In this document: one piece after another, positions 37,218 to 44,850 of the stretch
Position numbering within the stretch: position 1 is the stretch's first letter
Layout of the letters: the number at the start of each line of letters is the position of its first letter
Origin: Alphaproteobacteria bacterium
GTDB lineage: Bacteria > Pseudomonadota > Alphaproteobacteria > Micropepsales > Micropepsaceae
DNA: 64,000 bases
Direction of reading: 5' to 3'
NCBI GenBank assembly: GCA_947474645.1
Contig: CANJJD010000003.1
Location: 62,001-126,000 of the forward strand
The notes under the pieces: model-generated
The model's database searches: none
What the model was told of the DNA's origin: nothing
The model's input: the letters and a program-made list of their open reading frames with translations, nothing else
Translations under genes and position numbers: made by a program

Positions 37218-38189
37218 ATGTCCAAGCTTCTGACATCGGTGGTGGAGGCCATCGGCAACACGCCGCTGGTCCGGCTGGACCGGTTGACGGCGCAGGCGGG
37301 GGTGAAAGGCACGATCCTGGCCAAGCTGGAATATCTCAATCCCGGCTTTTCGAAAAAGGATCGCGCCGCCCAAGGCATCATCGCCGAAGCGATGCGCGAC
37401 GGCTCGCTCAAGCCCGGCCAGACAGTGGTCGAGCTGACGTCGGGCAATACCGGTACCGGCCTTGCCATCATCTGCGCCGTGCGCGGCCATCCCTTTGTGG
37501 CGGTGATGTCCAAGGGCAACTCCCCGGAACGGGCACAGATGATACGGGCGCTCGGCGGCGAGGTCTTGTTGGTGGACCAGTTGCCGGATTCGCAGGTTGG
37601 CGAAGTTTCCGGCGGCGATCTGGAATTGGTGGAACAGGCGGCGGCCAGGCTGACGGCCGAGCGCAACGCCTTCCGCGCCGACCAGTTCAAGCGCGACGGC
37701 AACTGGCTTTCGCACTATCACGGCACCGGACCGGAGATCTGGGACGCGGCCGGCGGCAAGCTGGATGGCTTTGTGGATTTCATCGGCACCGGCGGTACCT
37801 ATGCCGGCGTCACCAAAGCGCTGAAGGAACGCGATCCTTCGATCCAGTGTTTTGTGGTGGAGCCGCGAGGCGCCGCCGCTGCCGCCGGTGAAGCCATCAC
37901 CCTGCCCCAGCATACCATCCAGGGCGGCGGCTATGCGATTGCTGACCTGGCCTTCCTGAAAGACGTACCGGTGGACGGCTATCTGCAGGTGTCGGGCGAA
38001 CAGGCCCGCGACGCGGCCCGTCTCCTGGCGCGCAGCGAGGGCATCTTTGGCGGCTTTTCCTCGGGCGCCAATGTCGCCGCGGCGCTTGGGCTGCTGGGCG
38101 GGGCGCTTGCGGGCAAGACCATCGCCCTGGTGATCTGCGATTCCGGCCTGAAATACCTTTCCACCGATCTTTGGAACGGATTAAGCTGA
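37218..38189 (+). CDS. Cysteine synthase family PLP enzyme
   Basis: This fold-type II PLP enzyme of 323 residues belongs to the CysK/cystathionine beta-synthase group. The PLP lysine is probably Lys47 in FSKKDRAA (usually SVKDR), the phosphate/substrate loop SGNTGT at 75-80, and FIGTGGTYAGV near residue 185. The C-terminal half has GIFGGFSSGANVAA. No signal peptide is present, unlike its neighbours. It may be a true O-acetylserine sulfhydrylase or a beta-eliminating relative adapted to the local pathway. An ATG at 37185 would add 11 residues. Confidence 0.78.
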   Translation: MSKLLTSVVEAIGNTPLVRLDRLTAQAGVKGTILAKLEYLNPGFSKKDRAAQGIIAEAMRDGSLKPGQTVVELTSGNTGTGLAIICAVRGHPFVAVMSKGNSPERAQMIRALGGEVLLVDQLPDSQVGEVSGGDLELVEQAAARLTAERNAFRADQFKRDGNWLSHYHGTGPEIWDAAGGKLDGFVDFIGTGGTYAGVTKALKERDPSIQCFVVEPRGAAAAAGEAITLPQHTIQGGGYAIADLAFLKDVPVDGYLQVSGEQARDAARLLARSEGIFGGFSSGANVAAALGLLGGALAGKTIALVICDSGLKYLSTDLWNGLS

Positions 38190-38253
38190 CCGTCGCGTGG
38201 GCCGGTCGCGGTACAAACCGGTTTCGATCATTTTCCCAACAGGAGAGACATTA

Positions 38254-38715
38254 ATGACGGCTTCTTGGAAATTCGCTTGTATGGCCGCAGGCCTTGCCCT
38301 TTGCGCCTCGGTCCTGCCGGCCAGCGCCCAGCGCGTCGTGCCGCCGGGCCAGACCATCTTCTTTTTCAGCGGCACCACCGCCGACCCGCTCAATGCCGCC
38401 ATCCCCGCCGGCAGCCCCGGCCGCATGGGCGACAGCGTCCAGCAGACCGACAGCATCCTGAACAAGCTGCAGGGCATGCTGGCCGCCAAGGGCCTGAACT
38501 TCGGCGATGTGGTCAAGGCAACGGTCTTCCTGGTGGCCGATCCGGCCAAGGGCGGCAAGATGGATTTCGCCGGCCTGAACGGCGAATGGGCCAAGCGTTT
38601 CGGCACCACCGATCAGCCCAACCGGCCGTCCCGCTCGGCGTTCCAGATCACGGAGCTGCCGCTGGCGGGCGCCCTGGTTGAAGTCGAGCTGATCGCCGCC
38701 AAGCAGATGCCGTAA
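38254..38715 (+). CDS. Exported RidA (YjgF/UK114) family protein
   Basis: RidA proteins hydrolyse reactive enamines and imines produced by PLP-dependent dehydratases. This 153-residue version has a signal peptide (about residues 1-27, ending ASAQ) and then the RidA trimer fold: ILNKLQGMLAAKGLNFGDVV, KATVFLVADP and the C-terminal PNRPSRSAFQITELPLAGAL, VEVELIAAK. The usual arginine of the active site is in RPSRSAF. Secretion is unusual for housekeeping RidA and matches the exported PLP enzyme upstream. Confidence 0.82.
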   Translation: MTASWKFACMAAGLALCASVLPASAQRVVPPGQTIFFFSGTTADPLNAAIPAGSPGRMGDSVQQTDSILNKLQGMLAAKGLNFGDVVKATVFLVADPAKGGKMDFAGLNGEWAKRFGTTDQPNRPSRSAFQITELPLAGALVEVELIAAKQMP

Positions 38716-38731
38716 GCACGGCCTACCGACA

Positions 38732-39700
38732 TCACTCCTTCGCCTTCAGCGCCTGGTTCATCTGGTATTGAATCTCGCGGCGCTGACCGGCGAAGGTGGT
38801 GGTGGCGGTGATCTTGTAGAGACCCCGCAAATAGGCCACGTCGGCGGAGGTCAGCGCATCGCCGCTGCACCCCGGCGCCAGCAGGTTCAAAATGCTGGGT
38901 AGTGGCTGGCAGGCATCCGGCGGCTGGATCTGGGCCAGCGCCAGCACGGCGATGTAATCGCTAATGCTGCCGATATCACGGCCGATCAGCTTTCTGGTAT
39001 CAGCGATGATCATCACATTGTTGAGGGCGCTGGAAACCCCGTCGCCCAGCCGGTTGCCGGTCACGTTGGTCACCGTGGCATCGGGCATGTACATTTCCAT
39101 GATGCTCGGCGGGCCAGCAGGTCCGCCAAAGTCGGCTTGCGGAATGGCAATGCTCAAATGCACGCCGCCCTTGCGCCCGCCATCCACCACCGGGTTGCCG
39201 CGCAGATCCACCGTCGCGGTGCTGTACCAGGACTGGATGGGGCCGGTGGCCGTCGCCAGTTTGTCCGCCTGGGCGCTGTTTTGATAATAACCCAGCAGCA
39301 CCGGATGCATGATGCGGATATTGTCCAGCAGGGCCTGGGGCTGGGCGGTGAAGATGATTTCGATATTGCCGGGACAGGGGTCCTTGTCGTTCACCGGGGC
39401 GCCCACTTCGGCGGCGAGGGCCCGCACCTTTTTTGTCAGGATGCTGGCCGATTCCGGCGGCAGGCCCACGGTGATGGGACATATGCCGTTCTTCCAGCGC
39501 GCCAGCTTGCCCGCGATCCGCGTCGGCACCGTCATGCCGTCCACGAATTTGCCGATGGCGGCTTCCCCTTCCTTGATGACGGTGACGGTGACGCTTTCGG
39601 TGGGTAGCGGAGCGCTTGGTGGCGGCGCCTCCTGGGCGAACGCATCGCCGCCCAGCATCAAGACGGCACAGAACAGGCAGGACCGGACGCTCAATGGCAC
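38732..39700 (-). CDS. Exported hypothetical protein downstream of the small four-cysteine protein
   Basis: This 322-residue protein has a signal peptide (ending GGDAFAQ) and a proline-rich start. A conserved block follows: ARWKNGICPITVGLPPESA, VRALAAEVGAPVNDKDPCPG and IEIIFTAQPQALLDNI. I recognise this as a pattern found in uncharacterised secreted proteins of alphaproteobacteria. Later segments include DVAYLRGLYKITATTTF. The GTG at 39700 overlaps the end of the upstream small gene by ten bases, so the two are coupled. Probable control is by BlaI through the shared intergenic operator. Confidence 0.62.
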   Translation of the reverse strand: MPLSVRSCLFCAVLMLGGDAFAQEAPPPSAPLPTESVTVTVIKEGEAAIGKFVDGMTVPTRIAGKLARWKNGICPITVGLPPESASILTKKVRALAAEVGAPVNDKDPCPGNIEIIFTAQPQALLDNIRIMHPVLLGYYQNSAQADKLATATGPIQSWYSTATVDLRGNPVVDGGRKGGVHLSIAIPQADFGGPAGPPSIMEMYMPDATVTNVTGNRLGDGVSSALNNVMIIADTRKLIGRDIGSISDYIAVLALAQIQPPDACQPLPSILNLLAPGCSGDALTSADVAYLRGLYKITATTTFAGQRREIQYQMNQALKAKE

Positions 39701-40017
39701 ACCGTCATGCCGCCGCCGTTCGATGCGCCGCCGCCCGTGGACGTACAATTCATTGTCGCGCCGGCGCTCTTGTCGGGAATGATCTCGCTGCCATCGGAGC
39801 TGATGTCCTGGTTGTTCTTGCGCAACAGGGCCCATTGGCTGTTGGTCTTGCAGACTTTCGGCCCCAGTACGCGCGCGCCCGGCAGGGGTTGGGGCGGGCG
39901 GCAGGTGGTGGCGTCAGGATCGCCCGTGCCGTCCGGCCGTCGCGAGCTGGCCTGGTCCTCGCCCCAAGCGGCGGTGACGGCGAACAAGGCGGCAAAAAGA
40001 AGGGTTTTGCAGGTCAT
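39691..40017 (-). CDS. Small exported four-cysteine protein related to the M56 sensor C-terminus
   Basis: This 108-residue protein has a signal peptide (about residues 1-19). Its mature domain carries Cys39, Cys56, Cys91 and Cys107, and the block CRPPQPLPGARVLGPKVCKT resembles CRAPQPLQNSRLLGPEVCMT in the C-terminal domain of the divergent M56 protease (residues 391-410). The spacing between the first two cysteines is identical (17). Its ATG is preceded by AAAGGAG. A regulator of, or ligand-binding counterpart to, the sensor is an inference. Confidence 0.68.
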   Translation of the reverse strand: MTCKTLLFAALFAVTAAWGEDQASSRRPDGTGDPDATTCRPPQPLPGARVLGPKVCKTNSQWALLRKNNQDISSDGSEIIPDKSAGATMNCTSTGGGASNGGGMTVCH

Positions 40018-40038
40018 GGGCGCTCCTTTGATCGAAGA

Positions 40039-40066
40039 TTACCACGGATGTAGTAACAGTTACCAC
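40039..40066. promoter_or_regulatory. BlaI/MecI-type operator between divergent genes
   Basis: TTACCAC-GGAT-GTAGTAA (40039-40056) is an inverted repeat with one mismatch and resembles the TACTACA/TGTAGTA core of BlaI/MecI operators. A second overlapping dyad, GTAGTAAC-A-GTTACCAC (40050-40066), also has one mismatch. The site lies just upstream of a TTGACC (40073-40078) / TAGGCT (40097-40102) promoter for the blaI-like gene and within the promoter region of the 40017 minus-strand gene, so it could control both directions. Confidence 0.65.
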
Positions 40067-40128
40067 TAACCCTTGACCAAGGGCAAGCGCCCGCCCTAGG
40101 CTTGGCCATCCGCTGGTGAGGATTGTCC

Positions 40129-40512
40129 ATGGCGCCGCCAAAGCTCGGCAAACTTGAACTCAAGGTGATGGACGCGCTGTGGGCCCATGGCGCTTCCTCG
40201 ATCCGCGAGATCCAGGAACGTTTCCCCGCCAAGACCCGGCCCGCCTATACCACTGTGCAGACCACCGTCAGCCGGCTGGAAGCCAAGAAGGCGGTCGGCC
40301 GGATCAAGAAAATCGGCGGCGCCTTCATCTATGATGCGCTGGTATCTCGCGAAAATGCCCAAAGCCGGCTGATCGACGATTTCCTGGCGCTGTTCGGCGG
40401 CCGCACCCAGCCCATCATGGCGCACTTTGTCGAAGCCGGAAAATTGACCCTGGATGACGTCCAGCGGGTGGAACGGCATTTGCGCGAACTGGCCAGGGAC
40501 AAAAAGCCGTGA
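40129..40512 (+). CDS. BlaI/MecI family transcriptional repressor
   Basis: This 127-residue winged-helix repressor is the type cleaved when its M56 sensor protease is activated. The N-terminal DNA-binding domain reads KLELKVMDALWAHGASSIRE, then AYTTVQTTVSRLEAKKAVGR with the recognition helix. The C-terminal dimerisation helix bundle (residues about 80-127) includes the region normally cut by the protease. The ATG at 40129 was preferred to a TTG at 40123. It overlaps the M56 gene by four bases (GTGA). Confidence 0.9.
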   Translation: MAPPKLGKLELKVMDALWAHGASSIREIQERFPAKTRPAYTTVQTTVSRLEAKKAVGRIKKIGGAFIYDALVSRENAQSRLIDDFLALFGGRTQPIMAHFVEAGKLTLDDVQRVERHLRELARDKKP

Positions 40513-41906
40513 CTGTCTTCGACCATCTTTGGCAATCCACCTTGTTCGGGGGGCTGGTCTTTCTCCTGACCCTGATGCTGCGCAAGAACAGCGCCACGAT
40601 CCGCTACCGGCTGTGGCTGGCGGCGTCGCTGAAATTCTTGACTCCTTTTTCCCTGCTGGCCGCGCTGGGAGAAAAGACCTTTGTCCATACCGTCCCGGCC
40701 GAATCCATGCTGGTCCTCGCCAGGCTGCGCCCCGTGGTCGTGCCGTTTTCGTCGGCCGCTCCGGCCCCGGATCATTTGCCGTGGCTCACTATCCTGACGG
40801 CGATCTGGGCGCTGGGCGCGGTTGCTATCGCCGTGGTCTGGCTGGTGCGCTGGCATCGCCTCTCGGCCATCGCGCGCGCGGGCCGCACGCTGCCCTTCGA
40901 TCTTCCCGTCCCCGTCCGCGCCACGCCCCTGATGCTGGAGCCGGGACTGGTGGGCATCCGCCGGCCGGTCATTCTTTTGCCCGAGGGCATTTGCGATCAG
41001 CTCTCGCGCAGCGAGATGGACGCCATCCTGCGCCATGAACTGTGCCACCACGCCCGCCGCGACAATCTGCTGGCGGCGCTGCACATGCTGGTGGAAGCGG
41101 TGTTCTGGTTTCACCCGCTGGTCTGGCTGATCGGCGCGCGCCTGATCGAGGAATGCGAAGCGGCCTGCGATGAAAGCGTGCTGGCGGGCGGACAGAACCC
41201 GCTGGAATATGCCCAGGCGATCCTCAGGGTCTGCCGCCTTTATCTGCGCTCGCCGCTGCCTTGCGCCTCCGGCGTCGCGGGCGCCGATCTGGGCCGGCGC
41301 GTGGACGCCATCATGGCCGGGCGCGACGTGGAAGACCTCGATTCGGCCCGCAAATTCCTGCTGGCGGGCCTGTTGCTCGCCACCCTCCTTGCGCCCTTTG
41401 TGGGCGGCGGCCTGAAATCGGCGCCGTCCGCTTTGTTGATGCAAAGACTGGCCACCGCATTGATGCCGGCACCCGCGCCGGAGGTGACGCAGCCGGCTGC
41501 GGTTGCCATGCTGACCGTGATGCCCCGGCCACGCCAGCACCCAGCCCCGCGAGACATCCTGGCGGAAGTGGAAGCCCGCACCCTTCAGGAGCGGGCGCTG
41601 CCCGCCGCCGCCTCGGTGATCGTCATTGCCATGCCGTCTTTATCCGACGTGCAAGCGGACACGGGCGAGATCAATGTCTGCCGCGCGCCGCAGCCGTTGC
41701 AGAACTCCCGCCTGTTGGGCCCGGAGGTCTGCATGACTCAAAGCGAATGGGACAGTCTCGCAAAGCGCAACCTGGTGCTGATGCCGGACGGCCGCACGCT
41801 GGCCGCCAATTATGAAACAGAACGTTCCAAGGCCCCCGGCACCTGCAATCCAACAGGCAATGGGGCCAGTGCAACCCAGCTGCGTTATGTGGGCGATTGC
41901 TTCTGA
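40509..41906 (+). CDS. M56 family (BlaR1-like) sensor metalloprotease with novel C-terminal four-cysteine domain
   Basis: This 465-residue membrane protein has N-terminal helices (about 12-25, 38-52 and 92-113), then the zinc protease domain with His176-Glu177-x-x-His180 in ILRHELCHHARRDN and the third-ligand helix IEECEAACDES. Another membrane helix (about 284-299) follows. Instead of a penicillin-binding sensor it ends with a Pro/Ala linker and a small domain with Cys391, Cys408, Cys446 and Cys464, similar to the divergent secreted protein. It should cleave the BlaI-type repressor when its ligand binds; the ligand is unlikely to be a beta-lactam. Confidence 0.85.
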   Translation: MTVFDHLWQSTLFGGLVFLLTLMLRKNSATIRYRLWLAASLKFLTPFSLLAALGEKTFVHTVPAESMLVLARLRPVVVPFSSAAPAPDHLPWLTILTAIWALGAVAIAVVWLVRWHRLSAIARAGRTLPFDLPVPVRATPLMLEPGLVGIRRPVILLPEGICDQLSRSEMDAILRHELCHHARRDNLLAALHMLVEAVFWFHPLVWLIGARLIEECEAACDESVLAGGQNPLEYAQAILRVCRLYLRSPLPCASGVAGADLGRRVDAIMAGRDVEDLDSARKFLLAGLLLATLLAPFVGGGLKSAPSALLMQRLATALMPAPAPEVTQPAAVAMLTVMPRPRQHPAPRDILAEVEARTLQERALPAAASVIVIAMPSLSDVQADTGEINVCRAPQPLQNSRLLGPEVCMTQSEWDSLAKRNLVLMPDGRTLAANYETERSKAPGTCNPTGNGASATQLRYVGDCF

Positions 41907-41951
41907 ATTGGCGCCAAGGAAATCGGCGCACGACAAGCGATTCAACCCCGC

Positions 41952-42596
41952 TTAAACGCCGTAATCCACCATCTTCTTTTCGACATCCGAATAGGACGCC
42001 CGCTGGGTGGTGAGCGCCGGAATCTGGCTGCAGAAGCGGTCATTGACCTGCAACTGCTTCCACATGATGTCGCAACGGAAAAGGATGTCGGCCGCCTCGC
42101 GCGCCGGTGACGGAATATTCCTGGTCCGGTTCTGCATTTCGGCGGAACGGAAAAATATTTCCATCAATCGGGACGCGTAGAGCCGGCCGACCAGATAGGC
42201 CGAGGTGGTCTGGGCGTGGATCACGCGAAAGACATCCGCCATCGGCGTGCGCGCGATGGGAACGGCCGCATTGTGGGCCAGGAGGAACACATCCCAGAAT
42301 CCCGACTGGTTGATGGCCGCTTCCAGGGCAGCGAGAAAATCGGCGCCCGCGCGAATGGTGAAATCATCTTCCAGCACCAGCAGGAACGGCTTGTCGTCGG
42401 CAAACAGGAAGTCGGCGATCGCCGCACCATGGCTCAGCGCGCAGCCGCGGCCGGGCGAATCGGGCATCTGCCGGGCGGTGAAAAAACTGTAATCGGCTTC
42501 GCTCCAGCCGATCGCCGCCATCTCCTTGCGGCACTCGTCCTTGCGATCCTGCCGGTGGGCCAGGTTGATGATTTTGACGCTGAGGCGGTCTTTCAT
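41952..42596 (-). CDS. Glycosyltransferase family 25 protein
   Basis: GT25 enzymes add sugars, often galactose, to lipooligosaccharide. This 214-residue protein has the characteristic start SVKIINLAHRQDRKDEC, the GRGCALSHGAAI motif, and the metal/nucleotide-binding VLEDDFTIR near residue 98. It is shorter than many members (about 240-270) but has the core. There are no other polysaccharide genes beside it. The gene is the nearest one downstream of the tRNA-Glu on the same strand. Confidence 0.78.
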   Translation of the reverse strand: MKDRLSVKIINLAHRQDRKDECRKEMAAIGWSEADYSFFTARQMPDSPGRGCALSHGAAIADFLFADDKPFLLVLEDDFTIRAGADFLAALEAAINQSGFWDVFLLAHNAAVPIARTPMADVFRVIHAQTTSAYLVGRLYASRLMEIFFRSAEMQNRTRNIPSPAREAADILFRCDIMWKQLQVNDRFCSQIPALTTQRASYSDVEKKMVDYGV

Positions 42597-42612
42597 CGCA
42601 TTGAGCCCATGT

Positions 42613-42687
42613 TGGTGCCCCCAAGGGGAATCGAACCCCTGTTTCAGCCTTGAGAGGGCCGCGTCCTGACCGCTAGACGATGGGGGC
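42613..42687 (-). tRNA. tRNA-Glu (anticodon CTC)
   Basis: The minus strand folds as a standard tRNA. The acceptor stem is GCCCCCA/TGGGGGC with discriminator A and an encoded CCA end. The D-arm region is GTCTAGCGGTCAGGAC, the anticodon stem CGGCC/GGCTG surrounds loop CTCTCAA (anticodon CTC), and the T-arm is CAGGGGTTCGATTCCCCTT. The sequence matches bacterial tRNA-Glu closely and decodes GAG. Confidence 0.96.
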
Positions 42688-42701
42688 CAGCGGGACGGCG
42701 C

Positions 42702-42730
42702 TTATAGCGGGGCAAACCCGCCACCCGCAA
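42702..42730 (-). promoter_or_regulatory. Promoter for tRNA-Glu
   Basis: On the minus strand TTGCGG (42730-42725) and CTATAA (42707-42702) are separated by exactly 17 bases. The -10 element lies 14 bases before the mature tRNA 5' end. The adjacent GC-rich sequence resembles a stringent-control discriminator. Confidence 0.55.
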
Positions 42731-42809
42731 GTTCCCCAAAGCAATGATCGGGACTGGAACGCCAGCGGTTTTCGGGTGTTAGGGTCTTGAATCATCAAGC
42801 GAACCCGCC

Positions 42810-43109
42810 ATGCCCCAGTATTTCTTTCATGTCCGCGAAGGCGACACACTCCACCGCGATACCGAAGGCCAGGAACTGGCCAATGCGCAGGAAGCCCGGC
42901 GCGAAGCCGTCAGCGCCGGCCGCGAGTTGTTGGGCGAGAAGCTGCTGCATGGCGGCGAGCTCAACGGACGCATCATCGAGATTGCCGATGAAAAGGGTAA
43001 CGTGCTGGACCGGGTCACCTCCAAGGATGTGCTGTTCCGGGACGGCGAGTTCCGCAGTTACTCCGATGACGTCACCCAGTCGGCGCCGGTGAATACCCCG
43101 CGCGAATAG
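42810..43109 (+). CDS. DUF6894 family protein
   Basis: This 99-residue cytosolic protein starts with the diagnostic MPQYFFHVREGDTLHRDTEG and continues with ELANAQEARREAVSAGREL and GRIIEIADEKGNVL. This is the DUF6894 pattern common in rhizobia and relatives, of unknown function. Its 3' end overlaps the convergent JAMM protease gene by 52 bases. It stands alone, 123 bases after the tRNA-Glu on the other strand. Confidence 0.8.
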   Translation: MPQYFFHVREGDTLHRDTEGQELANAQEARREAVSAGRELLGEKLLHGGELNGRIIEIADEKGNVLDRVTSKDVLFRDGEFRSYSDDVTQSAPVNTPRE

Positions 43110-43462
43110 ACGAAGGCGTTCAGGCTTTCGCCGCCGGCGATCAGCCAGAGAAAATCGTCCTCGCCCGCGCCGGCCCGGTCGGCGATGGAGGGCAGCGCCT
43201 GGCCATTGGGATGGGAATGATAGCAGCCGATCACACGGGTCCCCTGTTCGCGCGCCCGCTTTTGCGCCGCGATCCGTTCGCGCGGATCGATCTCGAAACG
43301 GTGGGGATCGGTGCTGAGATTGCGCGCCGGATGCAGTGCGATGACGCGAAAGCGCCCGCCCTCTCGCGCGCCTTCCAGCAGGCCGCAACATTCGGCGGGA
43401 TGGGCGGCGCGCGCCTCGTCCAGAATCTGGCGCCGCAAGCCTTCCGCCATCGCCACGGTCAT
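43058..43462 (-). CDS. JAMM/M67 family metallopeptidase
   Basis: This 134-residue protein is a minimal JAB1/MPN domain. The catalytic glutamate is in HPAECCGLLEG, and the zinc motif H-S-H-P-N-G-x5-S-x2-D is complete in YHSHPNGQALPSIAD. Prokaryotic relatives cut sulfur-carrier-type or ubiquitin-like proteins, or cysteine adducts. No ubiquitin-like partner is visible nearby. It overlaps the upstream hypothetical gene by four bases. Confidence 0.85.
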   Translation of the reverse strand: MTVAMAEGLRRQILDEARAAHPAECCGLLEGAREGGRFRVIALHPARNLSTDPHRFEIDPRERIAAQKRAREQGTRVIGCYHSHPNGQALPSIADRAGAGEDDFLWLIAGGESLNAFVYSRGVFTGADWVTSSE

Positions 43463-43800
43463 GGCGCGGTCTTGACCTGACTGACGAGCCGCCCGGTGGC
43501 CAGGTCAATAATCTCGACTTCGGCGCCGTCCTTGGTCTGGACGTGCAGCACCAGCTTGCCGGCATCCGTTGAAGCCGAGACGATACGCGCGCCGGGCGCC
43601 AGGGTGACCGTCGCGGCCGCGCCTTGTGCCGGCGCCGCAGCCGGGGACGATCCGGCGCGGCCCGCCATCAGGACCTGGCTCTGGCGGACAAAGCCCCAGA
43701 TCACCCCCAAAAGAGCCAGCACAAGCAGCCCACTCATGATAATGACGATGACCCATGCGGTCCGGCGGCTGGTCGCCGGACGCGAAGACGGTTCAGGCAT
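43459..43800 (-). CDS. Single-span membrane protein, DUF6476-like
   Basis: This 113-residue protein has a cytosolic N-terminus, one membrane helix (about residues 19-42, WVIVIIMSGLLVLALLGVIW) and a periplasmic part with VTLAPGARIVSASTDAGKLV and IIDLATGRLVSQV. The shape recalls the DUF6476 family often encoded beside rluD; this match is from memory of the pattern and moderate at best. Its start codon overlaps the divergent rluD start in the sequence CATG (43798-43801). Confidence 0.6.
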   Translation of the reverse strand: MPEPSSRPATSRRTAWVIVIIMSGLLVLALLGVIWGFVRQSQVLMAGRAGSSPAAAPAQGAAATVTLAPGARIVSASTDAGKLVLHVQTKDGAEVEIIDLATGRLVSQVKTAP

Positions 43801-44821
43801 GTCTGAGACGGAATCCGGCACGAAACTCTCCCAGGATGCGCGCGCCGCGCAGGCGGAGGATGCGCATGCGGGCTGGCGGCTGGACCGATTCCTGGCCGCC
43901 GCCCTGCCCGATTTTTCCCGCTCGCGTCTCCAGCAATTGCTGGAAGGCGGGGCGGTGTTGTTGGGCGAGCGGACAGTAAAAGACGCCAACCACCGGGTCA
44001 AACCGGGCGACCAGTTCACCGTAACGGTGCCGCCAACCGCGCCCGCCATCCCGCAAGGCCAGGACATCCCGCTGGAGGTGATCTACGAGGACAAGGAACT
44101 GATCGTCATCAACAAGCCGGCCGGCCTGGTGGTGCATCCCGCCGCCGGCAATCCGGATGGCACCCTGGTGAATGCTCTGATCGCCCATTGCGGGCCCGGC
44201 ATGCTGTCCATCGGCGGCGAGGCGCGGCCCGGCATCGTCCATCGGCTTGATAAAGACACATCGGGCCTTCTGGTCGCCGCCAAGACCGAACGCGCCATGG
44301 CATCGCTGGCCAAGCAATTCGCCAACCACACCATCGAGCGCGCCTATAACGCGGTGGTGTGGGGCGCGCCGCGCGATTCATCGGGGCGGATCGAAGGCCA
44401 GATCGGCCGCAGCCCGTTCGACCGCAAGCGCATGAGCGTGCTGCGCGCCGGCGGCAAGAAGGCCGCGACACGCTACCAGGTGCTGGAAAAATTCGGCCCG
44501 GTGGAGCGCCCCTTCGCCGCCCTGATCGAATGCCGCCTGGAAACCGGGCGCACCCACCAGATCCGCGTCCACCTCACCCATCTGGGCCATCCCCTGATCG
44601 GCGATCCCCAATATGGCCGCGCCCGCACCGCGCCCAAGGGCAAATCCGACGCCGAAACCCATGCGTTTACAGTGGCCGCTGATTTTACCCGCCAGGCGCT
44701 GCATGCTTTTGTGCTGGGATTCCAGCATCCTAGCCTGCACAAGACCTTGCGTTTCGAGGCTCCCTGGCCTGCGGATTTTGCGGAACTTGTGGGAGCCCTC
44801 AGGGGATTGAATAAGCCTTAA
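43799..44821 (+). CDS. rluD: RluA-family 23S rRNA pseudouridine synthase (RluD-type)
   Basis: RluD isomerises uridines of 23S rRNA helix 69. The 340-residue protein has an N-terminal S4 RNA-binding domain (about residues 26-75, WRLDRFLAAALPDFSRSRLQ) and the catalytic domain with HRLDKDTSGLLV, in which Asp151 is the nucleophile. The C-terminal RTHQIRVHLTHLGHPLIGD is also diagnostic. The ATG at 43799 places the S4 domain normally. It is followed by a hairpin that contains its stop codon. Confidence 0.9.
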   Translation: MSETESGTKLSQDARAAQAEDAHAGWRLDRFLAAALPDFSRSRLQQLLEGGAVLLGERTVKDANHRVKPGDQFTVTVPPTAPAIPQGQDIPLEVIYEDKELIVINKPAGLVVHPAAGNPDGTLVNALIAHCGPGMLSIGGEARPGIVHRLDKDTSGLLVAAKTERAMASLAKQFANHTIERAYNAVVWGAPRDSSGRIEGQIGRSPFDRKRMSVLRAGGKKAATRYQVLEKFGPVERPFAALIECRLETGRTHQIRVHLTHLGHPLIGDPQYGRARTAPKGKSDAETHAFTVAADFTRQALHAFVLGFQHPSLHKTLRFEAPWPADFAELVGALRGLNKP

Positions 44822-44832
44822 GCAGGCTTATT
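44810..44832 (+). terminator. Terminator-like hairpin overlapping the rluD stop
   Basis: AATAAGCCT (44810-44818) and AGGCTTATT (44824-44832) form a perfect 9-bp stem with a five-base loop that holds the rluD stop codon TAA. The downstream strand has only a short T tract (TTATTT), so termination may be weak. Confidence 0.5.
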
Positions 44833-44850
44833 TCCTAAACCGTCGGGCCC

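Noticed and set aside
35952-37913. Open frame of 653 codons on the minus strand
   Set aside because: It is antisense to the SelA-like and CysK-like genes and has no recognisable domain.
25894-38715. Possible genomic island or mobile element
   Set aside because: The region is functionally accessory, but no integrase, transposase, flanking direct repeat or tRNA junction is visible, and codon use looks like its surroundings.
40509-41906. Beta-lactam sensor BlaR1 controlling a beta-lactamase
   Set aside because: The penicillin-binding domain is absent and no beta-lactamase lies in the locus; the C-terminus is a different small cysteine domain.
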